A DNA stretch of 64,000 bases, from the NCBI GenBank assembly GCA_965226435.1, contig CBDDCY010000012.1:929622-993621 (forward strand), read 5' to 3'. Every line of letters begins with the position of its first letter. The stretch's first letter is position 1. This DNA is from UBA6623 sp965226435 (GTDB taxonomy: Bacteria; Acidobacteriota; Terriglobia; Bryobacterales; UBA6623). Under the pieces are notes generated by a model that worked only from the letters and a program-made list of their open reading frames with translations, was not told the origin of the DNA and made no database searches. Shown one piece after another: positions 40,247 through 49,283 of the stretch. The position numbers and the translations under genes are program-made.

Positions 40247-42163
40247 TTGAGAGAATCTCTACCGGCTTTCGGCCCCGCCATGTTGTTGTTCTTGCTGCTT
40301 GCCCTTCCGGTCGCGCTGTGCGGGCAGAACGCCGACATCGAAATCGAGCCGTTACGTACCAGCATTACGGTTCGCGAGACCCTGGAAGCGGAATCTTCGG
40401 GCTACGTCACCGTGGTCGCGGCGCAAGATCTCGACAGTCGGCCCGGCGTGAATCTCGACGACCGGCTTCGCGACATCCCCGGATTCAGCCTCTTTCGCCG
40501 TTCTTCGAGTCTTGTCGCTCACCCGACAACCCAAGGCGTTTCATTGCGCGGCATCGGCAGCAGCGCCGCCGGACGCACTCTCGTGCTCTACGATGGTTTC
40601 CCGGCGAACGATCCCTTTGGCGGGTGGGTTTATTGGTCACGAATGAATCCCGACGCCGTCGAAGTGATCGAGGTTTCGCGCGGCGCGACGACCAGCGCCT
40701 ACGGCGACCGTGCCATGGGCGGAACCATCTCGGTGCTGACCCGGATCCCCGAGGTGCGTCACATCTGGGCATCGGCCGAAGGTGGCAGCGCCGGCATCGC
40801 CGACGCCCGCGGCGGGTATTCCAACCTGTTTGGGAAATTCGGCGTGTCGAGTTTTGTGCGCGGGCTACGTTCGGAGGGGTATTACATCGTCGACGAAAAT
40901 CTTCGCGGCAGCGTCGACCGTCGCGCCGACGTCGATTTCCTGGTCGGCGACTTGCGCTTGGATTATTTCGGAAACCGCGACCGGCTGACCTTCAAGACCA
41001 ACGTAGTCAGCGAACGACGCCAAAACGGAACCGCGCTGCGGGAGAACTCGAGTTCCGTGGGAACCGCCGGAGTCAACTATCAGCGCGGCGGGTTCGCGGT
41101 GAATGCTTATCACTCACGTGGAGCGCTGCGCAACGCGTTTTCCTTCGTCAACGGGACACGCACCTTCGAACGACAGACCTTGCTGCAGCGCGTCGCTTCC
41201 GAAGACACCGGCGGATCAATCCTTTGGAGTCGCGGCTGGAGCAAGGGCAATCTGTTGATCGGCGCCGACACCCACCGCGCCGCGGGCCTCAGCACCGACA
41301 CCGTGGTTTCAACCGGCTTCATTCGCCGGCCCGGCGGCCGCCTCTGGCAGCAAGGCGCTTTCGTGCAAGGGGATGTCGCCCTCGGCCCCAAGACAAATGT
41401 CTACGGCGGTTTGCGACACGATTTCACCGACCGCGGCAATGATTTCTGGAGCCCCCGCGGAGGGATCGCTTTTTCCGAAGGCCCGCGCCGCTGGCGCCTC
41501 TCGGCGTTTCGCTCTTTCCGCGCCCCCACTCTCAACGAATTTTTTCGGCAGTTTCGCGTCGGTAATATCACCACCCTCGGCAATAACGGTTTGCAACCCG
41601 AAACGATGGCCGGGGTCGACGCGGGCATGGACTGGCGTGTTTCTTCGTTCCTCGTGCGTACAACCGTCTTTTGGCAGCAAATCGACGACTTGATCGGTAA
41701 CGCCACGATCCGCATCGACCCGACCCCGCTCAGGCAGCGTCAAAACATCGGCCAAGCCACCTCCCGCGGCGTGGAGTTCGAAATCCGGAAAACCCTGCGG
41801 CGCGTGCGCTTCGAAGCCGCGTATCTATTCGTTGATTCGCAATTGAGCACGAACCGCTGGATGCCCCAGACCCCAAAGCACCAGGGCTCGTTTCAGATTC
41901 TCTATTCCTCGGAGAAGACGCTGCTCAGCGCCGGTCTCCGCTCCTATGCGTTGCAGTTTGAAGACGACTTGAACAGTTTCGTGCTGCCCGGTTTCGCGAC
42001 CGTGCAGCTCAAGGCCAAACGCAAATTAGGCAGAGGAGTCTCCGCCGTGCTGGCCGCCGAGAACGTTTTGGATCGACGCTTCGTCGTGGGCTTCTCGCCG
42101 ACCCCGACCATTGGTAACCCGCGACTGTTGCGGGTGGGGCTGCAGTGGAACCTGGGGCGTTAG
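40247..42163 (+). CDS. TonB-dependent outer-membrane receptor
   Basis: A 638-residue receptor with a signal peptide (LLFLLLALPVALCGQ), a plug domain (VNLDDRLRDIPGFSLFRRSS, GVSLRGIGSSAAGRTLVLYD, VEVIEVSRGATTSAYGDRAMGGT) and a 22-strand-type beta barrel ending in LLRVGLQWNLGR, where the penultimate aromatic is replaced by Gly-Arg. Such receptors import siderophores, cobalamin, metals or sugars using TonB energy; there is no linked transporter to identify the ligand. The start is TTG at 40247 (12 bases after the DUF58 stop) or ATG at 40280. It is small for the class, which fits a vitamin- or metal-type rather than a SusC-type receptor. Confidence 0.9.
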   Translation: MRESLPAFGPAMLLFLLLALPVALCGQNADIEIEPLRTSITVRETLEAESSGYVTVVAAQDLDSRPGVNLDDRLRDIPGFSLFRRSSSLVAHPTTQGVSLRGIGSSAAGRTLVLYDGFPANDPFGGWVYWSRMNPDAVEVIEVSRGATTSAYGDRAMGGTISVLTRIPEVRHIWASAEGGSAGIADARGGYSNLFGKFGVSSFVRGLRSEGYYIVDENLRGSVDRRADVDFLVGDLRLDYFGNRDRLTFKTNVVSERRQNGTALRENSSSVGTAGVNYQRGGFAVNAYHSRGALRNAFSFVNGTRTFERQTLLQRVASEDTGGSILWSRGWSKGNLLIGADTHRAAGLSTDTVVSTGFIRRPGGRLWQQGAFVQGDVALGPKTNVYGGLRHDFTDRGNDFWSPRGGIAFSEGPRRWRLSAFRSFRAPTLNEFFRQFRVGNITTLGNNGLQPETMAGVDAGMDWRVSSFLVRTTVFWQQIDDLIGNATIRIDPTPLRQRQNIGQATSRGVEFEIRKTLRRVRFEAAYLFVDSQLSTNRWMPQTPKHQGSFQILYSSEKTLLSAGLRSYALQFEDDLNSFVLPGFATVQLKAKRKLGRGVSAVLAAENVLDRRFVVGFSPTPTIGNPRLLRVGLQWNLGR

Positions 42164-42748
42164 ACGGTGCCAAACAGGACTGAGCAAAATCGGTCCGTCA
42201 ACGCGGGTGCACCCGGCTGGTCGGCTACTTCTTCGAGGAAGGAATCGCCTCTCGTGCCTTCTGGATCAGTTGAACCGAAATCTTCTTCTCGCTAATTCCG
42301 GCCACCAAGCCGAGGACCACCGCGACCTCCCATTTGCACGTGAATTCCACGAGCTTCAGATTCCCAAGAACGATCGGCAAGAGCCCTGTCTTCACGAACA
42401 GCGCTGCAGCTAACGCTACGAGACCTACGAAAATCAACCGCATCTTCGGCTCATGTTTCCAGTCAATAAACTGTGGCAGGTCAGCCAACGCAACCTCCCG
42501 CCTGAACGCCGCAACCGAGATCCAAGCCCCCACCATCGATGCCGCAAACACAGTTCCGTAACCCTTGACAGGGGAATAATCCAAAAACTCAAAATACTCC
42601 AAGCACGCCGAACACCCCTCAATGACCAACCCAACGCCAACGCCCACCAAAACCCACGTCAGAAGCTGCTTCAGGTAATCCATCTGCACCTTCTTCCCCT
42701 CGCGTCTAACAATCTCACCGGCGATTTGTTCGACAGCTGACGCAGCTA

Positions 42749-43841
42749 TTGAGTCTCGCAAAATAAAGTGACACCTTTTTGGGGTACGTACGTCTTTGTA
42801 TGTATGGGAAATACAAAAGGCGTACGGCGGGATTTCGAGGCCCTGGAGAAGCGCCGTTTCAAAGCGATCCGGTTGGTCGAGCAAGGCTGTAGTCAGTCCG
42901 AGACAGCGAGGCGATTGAAGGTCGCGCGGCAAAGCGTCAGCGAGTGGCTGCGACGATACCGGCGTGACGGCGAAGCCGGGTTGCGCCAGGCCGGCCGCGC
43001 CGGCCGTAAGCCGCTGTTGGACGCCGCGCAGCTCGAACGCCTCGAGGCGTTGCTGCTGGAAGGCCCCGAGGCGCACGGCTTCCCGACGCCGCTGTGGAGC
43101 TGTCCGCGGGTCGCTCGTCTGATCGGAGACGAGTTCGGCGTGCGCTATCACGAGGGCCATGTCTGGAAGATCCCGCGGGCGCTCGGTTGGAGCCCGCAAC
43201 GGCCCGTCGGCAAAGCGCGGGAGCGCAACGAAGAGGCCATCCGCGGCTGGCAGCGCAAGACTTGGCCGGCCATTAAAAAAAAGCCCGCAAAGAAGAACGT
43301 ACGATCGTCTTCATCGACGAAAGCGGATTGAGTCAGAAGCCGCATCGTTGCCGCACCTGGGCGCCGCGCGGCGAGACACCGGTGTTGGAGTTCAACTTCA
43401 ACTGGGACAAGCTGTCGGTGTCGGCCGGGCTGACGTTGCGCAACTTTTACTTCCGGCTCTATCCCGGCGCGATCGGCGAGTTGGAGGTCATCGACTTCCT
43501 GAAGGCTTTGGTGCGCCACATCGACGGCCCACTGCTGATCGTCTGGGACCGGCTGCCGGCGCACCGCAGCCGCCTGGTGCGGGAGTTCATCCAGCTCTCC
43601 GAGGATCACATCGCAACGGAGTACTTGCCGCCCTATGCGCCGGAGTTGAACCCGGTGGAATACATTTGGGCGTACTGGAAGCAGCACGAGTTGCCCAACG
43701 TCTGCCCGAAGGACTACTGGGAACTCGACGAGCGCGCCCGCAAAGCGCTGCGGCGAATGCGCCGCAAACCGCGCTTGATTACCGCTTTCTGGAAACAGTC
43801 TTCTCTTTGTCTCGATTGACAGTATATTATGCGAGACTCAG
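42749..43841 (+). mobile_element. IS630-type insertion sequence, copy 2
   Basis: A 1093-bp element with terminal repeats TTGAGTCTCGCAAAATA and, at the other end, TATTATGCGAGACTCAG, flanked by TA at 42747-42748 and 43842-43843. It is the opposite-orientation twin of 18893-19984 and keeps the base that copy 1 lost, so the transposase ends at its normal stop inside the element. Confidence 0.92.
42804..43819 (+). CDS. IS630-family transposase (two frames joined by -1 frameshift), copy 2
   Basis: The first frame runs from ATG 42804 to 43331 and contains the helix-turn-helix segment GCSQSETARRLKVARQ. A run of eight A (43275-43282) followed by G contains the classic heptamer A-AAA-AAG in the correct phase (43277-43283). 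A -1 slip there enters the second frame and produces a 338-residue protein with the catalytic Asp in VFIDESG, Asp in VWDRLPAHRS and Glu in ELNPVEYIW. Without the slip the first Asp is lost, so frameshifting is probably required for an active enzyme. The stop at 43817-43819 is the likely native end. Confidence 0.88.
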
Positions 43842-44119
43842 TAAGCGGGTTTTTACATTCCTACCTGTGAGGCCTACCTCCGCGGCCTGTCGCAGCCGCT
43901 GGCCAAAATCATCCCATATCGTTTTTTCCGGCGTGTGGTCGCGGAGCTGTTTCAGTACTCCGATGACGCCGTAGATTTCGCGTTGCAGGTCGCGCTGATC
44001 ATCCGGAACGGGCTCCGGAAAGCTCGGCTTAGGCTTCAGATTGAACCCAAGTTCATCTTGAGGATCTTTAGTATCGTCTTCGATCTTGAACGCGCCGGTT
44101 GCCATAACTCTCGTACTCT

Positions 44120-44671
44120 CTAGGGTCCCTCGGTATGCAGCCTTACCTTCATCTCGCGAAGGCAATCCTCGAACGCTCCGAACGCCGCAAGTGAATCTTC
44201 CTCGATCAGACTCAGTACGCCCCCTGCCTCGCGGATCGACCGAACCAACATGAGGTTGTCGTACAGGCCGAAGTCTTCCACCGAAAGCCCGTCACGGTCC
44301 CACCACCGACCATCGCGGTTCACCACAGGGCCGCAAATTGCTTCAACCCGGTCCACATAGTTCGTGTTCGCATTGGCGTAGCCGTATACGGGTTTGCTCC
44401 GGGAAAACATATACCCCAACTCGAACGCCGTGCCGGCGTCCGCCCCCGGCCCTCGAAACGGCGTCAGGTTAAAGATCCCCGCGTCGGCCCTGTCCATCAG
44501 TGCGCAATTGGCCCTGAAAATGTCACCGGCACCTTCTTTGACGCTGTCGTCTTGATCGAGAGGGAACAGGCCGTCAAAACCGTAACCGCCACAAATCTCC
44601 ACTTTGCGGCGTCCGACCTCGACGGCATTGGGGAGAAAGACGTCGGGGCCGGCGAGATAAATCGTCTTCAT
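44120..44671 (-). CDS. Nucleoside 2-deoxyribosyltransferase-like protein
   Basis: A 183-residue protein of the nucleoside 2-deoxyribosyltransferase fold. The N-terminal MKTIYLAGPDVFLPNA is the classic opening, and GADAGTAFELGYMFSRSKPV carries the conserved Glu that serves as the nucleophile in this family. The enzymes swap bases between deoxyribonucleosides or hydrolyse the glycosidic bond. The ATG at 44671 was chosen because it starts the first strand; another ATG lies one codon upstream. No nucleotide-salvage gene adjoins. A membrane-protein gene, now split by an insertion element, starts 14 bases downstream on the same strand. A role in base salvage is the default; a two-gene defence-type unit is only a guess. 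Confidence 0.82.
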   Translation of the reverse strand: MKTIYLAGPDVFLPNAVEVGRRKVEICGGYGFDGLFPLDQDDSVKEGAGDIFRANCALMDRADAGIFNLTPFRGPGADAGTAFELGYMFSRSKPVYGYANANTNYVDRVEAICGPVVNRDGRWWDRDGLSVEDFGLYDNLMLVRSIREAGGVLSLIEEDSLAAFGAFEDCLREMKVRLHTEGP

Positions 44672-44725
44672 CATAAAAATTGGAGATTCAAGCTTATACA
44701 ACTCGACATCTACACGCAATCATCC

Positions 44726-45949
44726 TCACCGAGGCAGTATCAATCCGCCCAGCTTTTCTTCCGGGCGCGGCTCGGGCGGGAATTGGGTCGCCCAATTGTC
44801 AAGGTACTTCAATCCGGTGCCGGTGTTATAGACAACGATCTCGTCATCTTGGTCGAGGAAGCCGCCCCTGAGCAACTGCTCGAGCGCCGCGAAGCACGAC
44901 GCGCCTTCCGGAGCGACAAACATGCCTTCCGTCTCGGCCAACGAACGGCCCGCCTTGAGCATTTCTTGATCCGTCACGGCCAGGCAGGTCCCGCCGCTCT
45001 TTCGCACCGCTTGCAAGACCAAGAAGTCGCCGATCGCCTTCGGCACCCGTAACCCCGCGGCCAAAGTCGACGCCCCTTCCCAGAACTGGGACGCTTCGGC
45101 GCCCTCGTCAAACGCCCGTACGATCGGCGCGCAACCCGCCGCTTGCACGGCGATCATCCTGGGGCGTTTCGAGTCGATCCAGCCGATCTGCTCCAGCTCG
45201 TCGAAAGCCTTCCACATTCCAATCATCCCCACGCCTCCGCCGGTGGGATAGAAAATAGCGTCGGGCAAGCGCCAGCCGAGTTGCTCGGCGAGTTCCAGCC
45301 CCATGGTTTTCTTTCCCTCGATACGGTAGGGCTCTTTCAGCGTGGAAACGTCGAACCAGCCTTCCTCATCCTTGCGCTCGGCGACGATGCGGCCGCAATC
45401 GCTGATCAGTCCGTCGACCAAGGTCACATGGGCGCCGCACATCTTGCATTCGATGTAGTTGGCTTGGGGCACGTCGCGAGGCATGAAGATATGGGCTTCC
45501 ATGCCGGCGGCCGCCGCGTAGGCGGCCAGGGCCGAGGCGGCGTTCCCGGCCGAGGGCGCGGCCAGCTTCGTCGCGCCCAATTCCTTGGCCATGGAAACGG
45601 CCGCGGCCATCCCGCGCGCCTTGAACGTTCCGGTCGGGTTGGCGCTTTCCTCCTTTACCGATAGGCGAGACGCTCCGATGCGCCGACCGTAGCGAGGAGC
45701 CGGCAGCAACGGCGTATTGCCTTCGCCAAGCGACACCACGTTGTCGGGATCCCCTACCGGCAGCAACCCGCCGTAGCGCCACATCGAATGCGGCCCGCGC
45801 GCGACTTGCTCCTTCGTCAACTCTTGGCGGGCGCGCTCCAAGTCGTAGCGGGCCAATAGCGGCGCTCCGGCGGGGGAGAGATTATGAAGCTGCCCGGTAG
45901 GGAATTCCTCGCCGGTTTTGCTGCACGCCAAAGATCGTAGGAACGTCAT
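44726..45949 (-). CDS. thrC: Threonine synthase
   Basis: A 407-residue PLP enzyme that converts O-phosphohomoserine to threonine. The start has a short zinc-finger-like segment with one Cys (LRSLACSKTGEEF) rather than the four-Cys finger of some relatives. SLGEGNTPLLPAPR, the PLP lysine region SVKEESANPTGTFKARGMAAAV, SAGNAASALAAYAAAAGM and the phosphate-binding YPTGGGVGMIGMWKAFDEL are diagnostic for ThrC. The ATG at 45949 gives the usual length; the frame extends upstream through repeat sequence and is not coding there. There is no hom or thrB nearby. Some homologous threonine dehydratases share the fold, but the N-terminus favours ThrC. Confidence 0.92.
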   Translation of the reverse strand: MTFLRSLACSKTGEEFPTGQLHNLSPAGAPLLARYDLERARQELTKEQVARGPHSMWRYGGLLPVGDPDNVVSLGEGNTPLLPAPRYGRRIGASRLSVKEESANPTGTFKARGMAAAVSMAKELGATKLAAPSAGNAASALAAYAAAAGMEAHIFMPRDVPQANYIECKMCGAHVTLVDGLISDCGRIVAERKDEEGWFDVSTLKEPYRIEGKKTMGLELAEQLGWRLPDAIFYPTGGGVGMIGMWKAFDELEQIGWIDSKRPRMIAVQAAGCAPIVRAFDEGAEASQFWEGASTLAAGLRVPKAIGDFLVLQAVRKSGGTCLAVTDQEMLKAGRSLAETEGMFVAPEGASCFAALEQLLRGGFLDQDDEIVVYNTGTGLKYLDNWATQFPPEPRPEEKLGGLILPR

Positions 45950-45999
45950 AATAAGCAGGGAAATGTGTGTCGTGAGCCTTGGTCGGTTCGGAAGTGGAA

Positions 46000-46205
46000 G
46001 AGCCGCGAAGCGGCGGCGGGAATATAGCCTAGGGTGGAGCCGGAACGGCGGAACCCTAGGTAACGCCCCCACGCCGCGAAGCCCTGAAGGGGCGCCGGGA
46101 AATACCGTGCCGGATCGGGCCGGCTCCCGCCTGAGCCCGACTGACGCTTCGTGCCGCCGAATCCCGTTTTCGCGCCGATACTATGAAACTGCGAATTCAT
46201 AGAAG
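46000..46205 (+). repeat. Copy of the 220-bp three-palindrome repeat
   Basis: Ordered palindromic blocks: GCCGCGAAGCGGC, then the pair AGCCTAGGGT...GAACCCTAGGT, then GCCCTGAAGGGGC. It ends with ACTATGAAACTGCGAATTCATAGAAG, which resembles the tail of the copy at 55131-55350. It lies upstream of thrC and before the lytic transglycosylase gene; no coding frame is convincing in it. Confidence 0.65.
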
Positions 46206-46274
46206 CGGGACAGCCCCGGCCTGTCCCCAAATTCTTCGACTGCTTTGGGCCGAGCCGGAAAACCACCCAAGCGA

Positions 46275-46943
46275 ATGAGCATCCTACAGCATCGAACCGC
46301 CCGTCTAGTACTCGCTCAACTCGCGGTCGCCGCAACCCTGTGCGCCGCCGAATACGCCGTGCTCAAATCCGGCTTCCGATTGCGCGCCGAACGTCATGAA
46401 ATCTCCGGCGGCCGCGTGCGCTTGTACACCGCCGATCGAGGCGTCGTGGAACTTCCCGCCTCGTCGGTTGTGCGGTTCGTGCAGGAGGACTACGTGGCTC
46501 CCCCGCTCGCCCCCGCGCCAAGCTCCGTCCCCATCGAAACGCGCGCTCAGCTCGACCTGCTCGTCGCTCGCCTTGGCGCGGAACTCGAGCTGCACCCGGC
46601 GCTCGTTCACAGCGTCATCGAAGCCGAGTCCAACTACGATGCCGACGCGGTCTCGCCGAAAGGCGCCGTCGGGCTCATGCAACTGATGCCCGAAACCGCC
46701 AAGGATCTGGCCGTAACCGACCGCCGCGATCCCGGCCAAAACGTCCGCGGCGGGGCATCCTATCTAAAACAATTGTTGAACCGCTACGCAGGCTCCCACG
46801 ACGGTCTGCTACGGGCTCTGGCGGCCTACAACGCCGGTCCCGCAAAAGTGGACCGCTATGACGGCCTGCCGCCCTACGACGAAACTCGCCTCTTCGTCCG
46901 CCGCGTCATCCGGCGATTCCTTGATCTCACCGAATCCGAGTAA
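46275..46943 (+). CDS. Lytic transglycosylase (SLT domain), exported
   Basis: A 222-residue protein with a signal peptide (LVLAQLAVAATLCAAEYA), a small beta domain (about 30-85) and a C-terminal SLT/lysozyme-like domain. The catalytic Glu is in HSVIEAESNYDADAVSPKGA, followed by VGLMQLMPETAKDL and LRALAAYNAGPAKVDRYDGLPPYDETR, the full set of transglycosylase family 1 motifs. It cleaves the glycan strand of peptidoglycan with 1,6-anhydro ring formation. ATG 46275 heads the signal peptide; the frame continues 10 codons upstream. The convergent MFS gene ends seven bases after its stop. Confidence 0.93.
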   Translation: MSILQHRTARLVLAQLAVAATLCAAEYAVLKSGFRLRAERHEISGGRVRLYTADRGVVELPASSVVRFVQEDYVAPPLAPAPSSVPIETRAQLDLLVARLGAELELHPALVHSVIEAESNYDADAVSPKGAVGLMQLMPETAKDLAVTDRRDPGQNVRGGASYLKQLLNRYAGSHDGLLRALAAYNAGPAKVDRYDGLPPYDETRLFVRRVIRRFLDLTESE

Positions 46944-46949
46944 CCCCGA

Positions 46950-48221
46950 CTACTCATCGATCTCCAGCCGCCGTATCGGCCCGCCCACCACCGTCATCAC
47001 CAACTGCGCCAGCGGCACCAACAGCCCCACGCCCGCGAACACCAACGCGTAGTTGCCCGTGGCGTCGAGAACCTGCCCCACTAGGTAGATAATCAGCATC
47101 GACCCGAGTCCCTGCCCGGTCCCCGAAAAGCCGAACACCGTACCCACATACTTCGGCGGGAACCAGTCCGAGGGCAAGTTCACGGTATTGACGGACCAAA
47201 ACATAAAGAAGAATGTCGCCAGGCTGATGGCTGTGATGGCCACCGCCAAACTGTCGGTGTAGGCTGCCACGACTCCGACCATCGACGCCGGCGCGGACAA
47301 CCACATCATCGTTCGGCGGGCGCAGTGAACCGACCAGCCGCGGCCCACCAACCACGAGGTCACCCCTCCTCCGGCCATGTTCGCGACTCCCGCGACCATG
47401 AAAGGGATCCAGGCCACCGCGGCGATCGATTCCAAATCGAGCCCGCGGTCTCGGGCGAGATACTCGGGCAACCAGAATATATAGAAGACCCAGAACGGAT
47501 CCCCAATCGCGCGTCCCAGAAAAACGGCCCAGGCCTGCCGGTAGACCACGACGCGCCCCCACGGAACCGTTTCCTCGCGCCGCGATGCCCCCGGCACTCG
47601 CGACTCCGCGGCCGTAACTCGGAACCATACCGGCAGCCACAGGAAGCCGATCGCGCCGACGGCGACACAGGCGACCTGCCATCCCCACCACACCGCCAGG
47701 GCTCCGATCAAAGGTGGAGCCAACATCGCGCCGATCGAACTGCCGCTGTTGGTGATGCCCACCGCCAACGATCGCAGCGGACCCGGCACTCGCTCCGCGG
47801 CGGCTTTCATGGCGGCCGGCCAGGCTCCGCCTTGCCCCATGGCCAATACAAAACGCACGGCGGCCAGCGACCACTTCCCGACGGTAAACACCTGCGCCGC
47901 CCCGGCAATCGACCACCAAACCATGAACAGCGCCAAAGCCCGCCGCGCGCCAATCACGTCCGCGATCCGCCCGCCGACGCTGTAGAAGATTAAATACCCG
48001 GCTGTAAACGCGTTGACGATGAACGAATAGTCCGCGTTGCTCAACCCGAATTCGTCACGCAAAGTCGGTGCCAGAACACTCGCCGTCAAGCGGTCCAAGT
48101 AGTTGATCGTGGTCGCCGCGAGCAGGATCGAAATCAACAGCCAGGGAACTTGCGGAGCATCGTCGCGAATGTCGGGCGACCGGCCGCCGCCGGCGGGCTC
48201 GTGGGAATCGGAAACGTTCAT
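46950..48221 (-). CDS. MFS transporter, anion:cation symporter (ACS) type
   Basis: A 423-residue major-facilitator permease with twelve hydrophobic helices. Helix 1 NYLDRLTASVLAPTLRDEFG, then VGGRIADVIGARRALALFMV (the MFS loop 2-3 signature with GxxxDxxGxRR), GMGQGGAWPAAMKAAAERVP-like VLAMGQGGAWPAAMKAAAER and TNSGSSIGAMLAPPLIGAL are typical of the hexuronate/glucarate/phthalate ACS family. A sugar acid or organic anion is the likely substrate, moved with protons. ATG 48221 was chosen because the upstream frame is repeat-derived. No enolase-type enzyme is directly adjacent, though a mandelate-racemase-like gene lies 4.6 kb away. Confidence 0.9.
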   Translation of the reverse strand: MNVSDSHEPAGGGRSPDIRDDAPQVPWLLISILLAATTINYLDRLTASVLAPTLRDEFGLSNADYSFIVNAFTAGYLIFYSVGGRIADVIGARRALALFMVWWSIAGAAQVFTVGKWSLAAVRFVLAMGQGGAWPAAMKAAAERVPGPLRSLAVGITNSGSSIGAMLAPPLIGALAVWWGWQVACVAVGAIGFLWLPVWFRVTAAESRVPGASRREETVPWGRVVVYRQAWAVFLGRAIGDPFWVFYIFWLPEYLARDRGLDLESIAAVAWIPFMVAGVANMAGGGVTSWLVGRGWSVHCARRTMMWLSAPASMVGVVAAYTDSLAVAITAISLATFFFMFWSVNTVNLPSDWFPPKYVGTVFGFSGTGQGLGSMLIIYLVGQVLDATGNYALVFAGVGLLVPLAQLVMTVVGGPIRRLEIDE

Positions 48222-48280
48222 AACGACTCGGAAGAGGTAACAGTATAGACCCTCGGCCGGGCAGCAAGAGATCGGGCCTC

Positions 48281-48737
48281 CTCCGAAAATCCCCTTCGAG
48301 CATACGGTGGGACACGATATAGCCCAATCGGGCCGCACCTGTCGTGCAGCCGCGGAGCGGCGACGGGAAAATAGGCCCGGGTTTCAGCCCGGGGTTCACG
48401 CTAAAAAACGGCAAGCCCCGGACGGGCATAGGAGCATTCGTCCGATGCGACTTGACCCAACCGAAACGTTCAGGTCGACGACTCGCTCCCATTTTCATGG
48501 CGGTCTTATGAACGCCAACGTTCAGACAGACGGTCTCTTCCAAGAATGGCCTATCGAGAGTAAAGTGCATTACGTTGTGAATCGCCAACGTCGCGAATCT
48601 CTTGAGCCGCGAAGCGGCGGCGGGAACCGTAGCCCAGGGTGAAGCGAAGCGGAACCCGGGGTCGCCCCGCCACCACGGGTGAGCCCTGAAAGGGCGGCAG
48701 GAGCGTCCTCGCGCCCGTTTTCATGGCGGCGATCACG
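48281..48737 (+). repeat. Two tandem copies of the 220-bp three-palindrome repeat
   Basis: Copy one starts CTCCGAAAATCCCCTTCGAG (48281) and ends near 48515 at ATTTTCATGGCGGTCTTATG; its central palindromes are worn (GCCGCGGAGCGGC, AGCCCGGGG). Copy two starts near 48537 and has the full set GAGCCGCGAAGCGGC, AGCCCAGGGT...GAACCCGGGG, GAGCCCTGAAAGGGC and ATTTTCATGG. Together they fill most of the 720-base gap between the MFS gene and 48942. No gene is seen in that gap. Confidence 0.7.
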
Positions 48738-48852
48738 CCTCGTCCGGTCCCGCGCCGAAGATCGCTGACAAATTTAGCGCTACCCGGAGATTCACAACTG
48801 CTACCAATAGATCGGACGTTCACCCACCCGAGCCGCGCCGCCGCGCGGCGCG

Positions 48853-48875
48853 GTCCCCCATTTTTTCACAGCCCC
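48853..48875. repeat. Solo copy of the MITE end sequence
   Basis: GTCCCCCATTTTTTCACAGC followed by CCC matches the inverted ends of the 108-bp element at 50082-50189, allowing one extra C. A further partial match (GTCCCCCATTTTTTCATG) is at 59058-59076. The rest of the gap to 48941 holds nothing recognisable. Confidence 0.5.
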
Positions 48876-48941
48876 GAGGCGATGCGGTCACTCAAAAATG
48901 GTGCTTTGCTACCAAACAAACTTCTTCAAGCGGTCGTGGCA

Positions 48942-49265
48942 CTAGGCGCTAAGCCCGAAGAACGGTTGCACAAAGATATGCAAGCCCGCGGCGGCTAACA
49001 AGGCGATGGCCACGATCGCGAGCGCCTCGCCCCAAGAGACGCCGAAAACCGCGTGCACGATGAATAGATCGATCAGATAAGCGGCCCACGAGAAGACCCG
49101 CAACCCCTCGCTTAAGGCGAATAGTTGGCCGGTCGCCGCCATCGCCATCGCCGCGCCGACAGCACCCGGAATTGTTGCTCGCTTGGCCCCCGCGGCCTTG
49201 GCTCCAAGCCACAGGGCCACGCCGTAGAGAACGATGTACCAGGTGACGATCCAGACGGTCGACAT
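48942..49265 (-). CDS. Small integral membrane protein, three spans
   Basis: A 107-residue protein with three or four hydrophobic helices: VWIVTWYIVLYGVALWLGAK, IPGAVGAAMAMAATGQLFAL, YLIDLFIVHAVFGVSW and EALAIVAIALLAAAGLHIFV. No charged or catalytic motif is conserved to my eye, and I do not recognise a family. It stands alone, reading in the same direction as the VapBC pair but 19 bases beyond vapC's stop, so it may be cotranscribed with it. The ATG is consistent with a short periplasm-first N-terminus. Confidence 0.75.
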   Translation of the reverse strand: MSTVWIVTWYIVLYGVALWLGAKAAGAKRATIPGAVGAAMAMAATGQLFALSEGLRVFSWAAYLIDLFIVHAVFGVSWGEALAIVAIALLAAAGLHIFVQPFFGLSA

Positions 49266-49283
49266 GACGGGGCCTCGGCCCGG

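Larger units (their letters stand above)
42225..44105 (-). pseudogene. Uncharacterised membrane protein gene, split by an IS630-type element
   Basis: The 5' part (44105-43842) encodes 88 hydrophilic residues starting MATGAFKIEDDTKDPQDELG and ending NVKTRL. The 3' part (42746-42225) continues AASAVEQIAGEIVRREGKKV and has about four membrane spans (LLTWVLVGVGVGLVIEG, TVFAASMVGAWISVAAF, LIFVGLVALAAALFV, AVVLGLVAGISEKK). Removing the element and one TA joins TTA-GCT in frame and gives one 261-residue protein. I do not recognise the family with certainty. The gene starts 14 bases after a deoxyribosyltransferase-like gene on the same strand, suggesting a two-gene unit. In the interrupted state the 3' part is in frame with a TTG in the element end. 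Confidence 0.8.
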
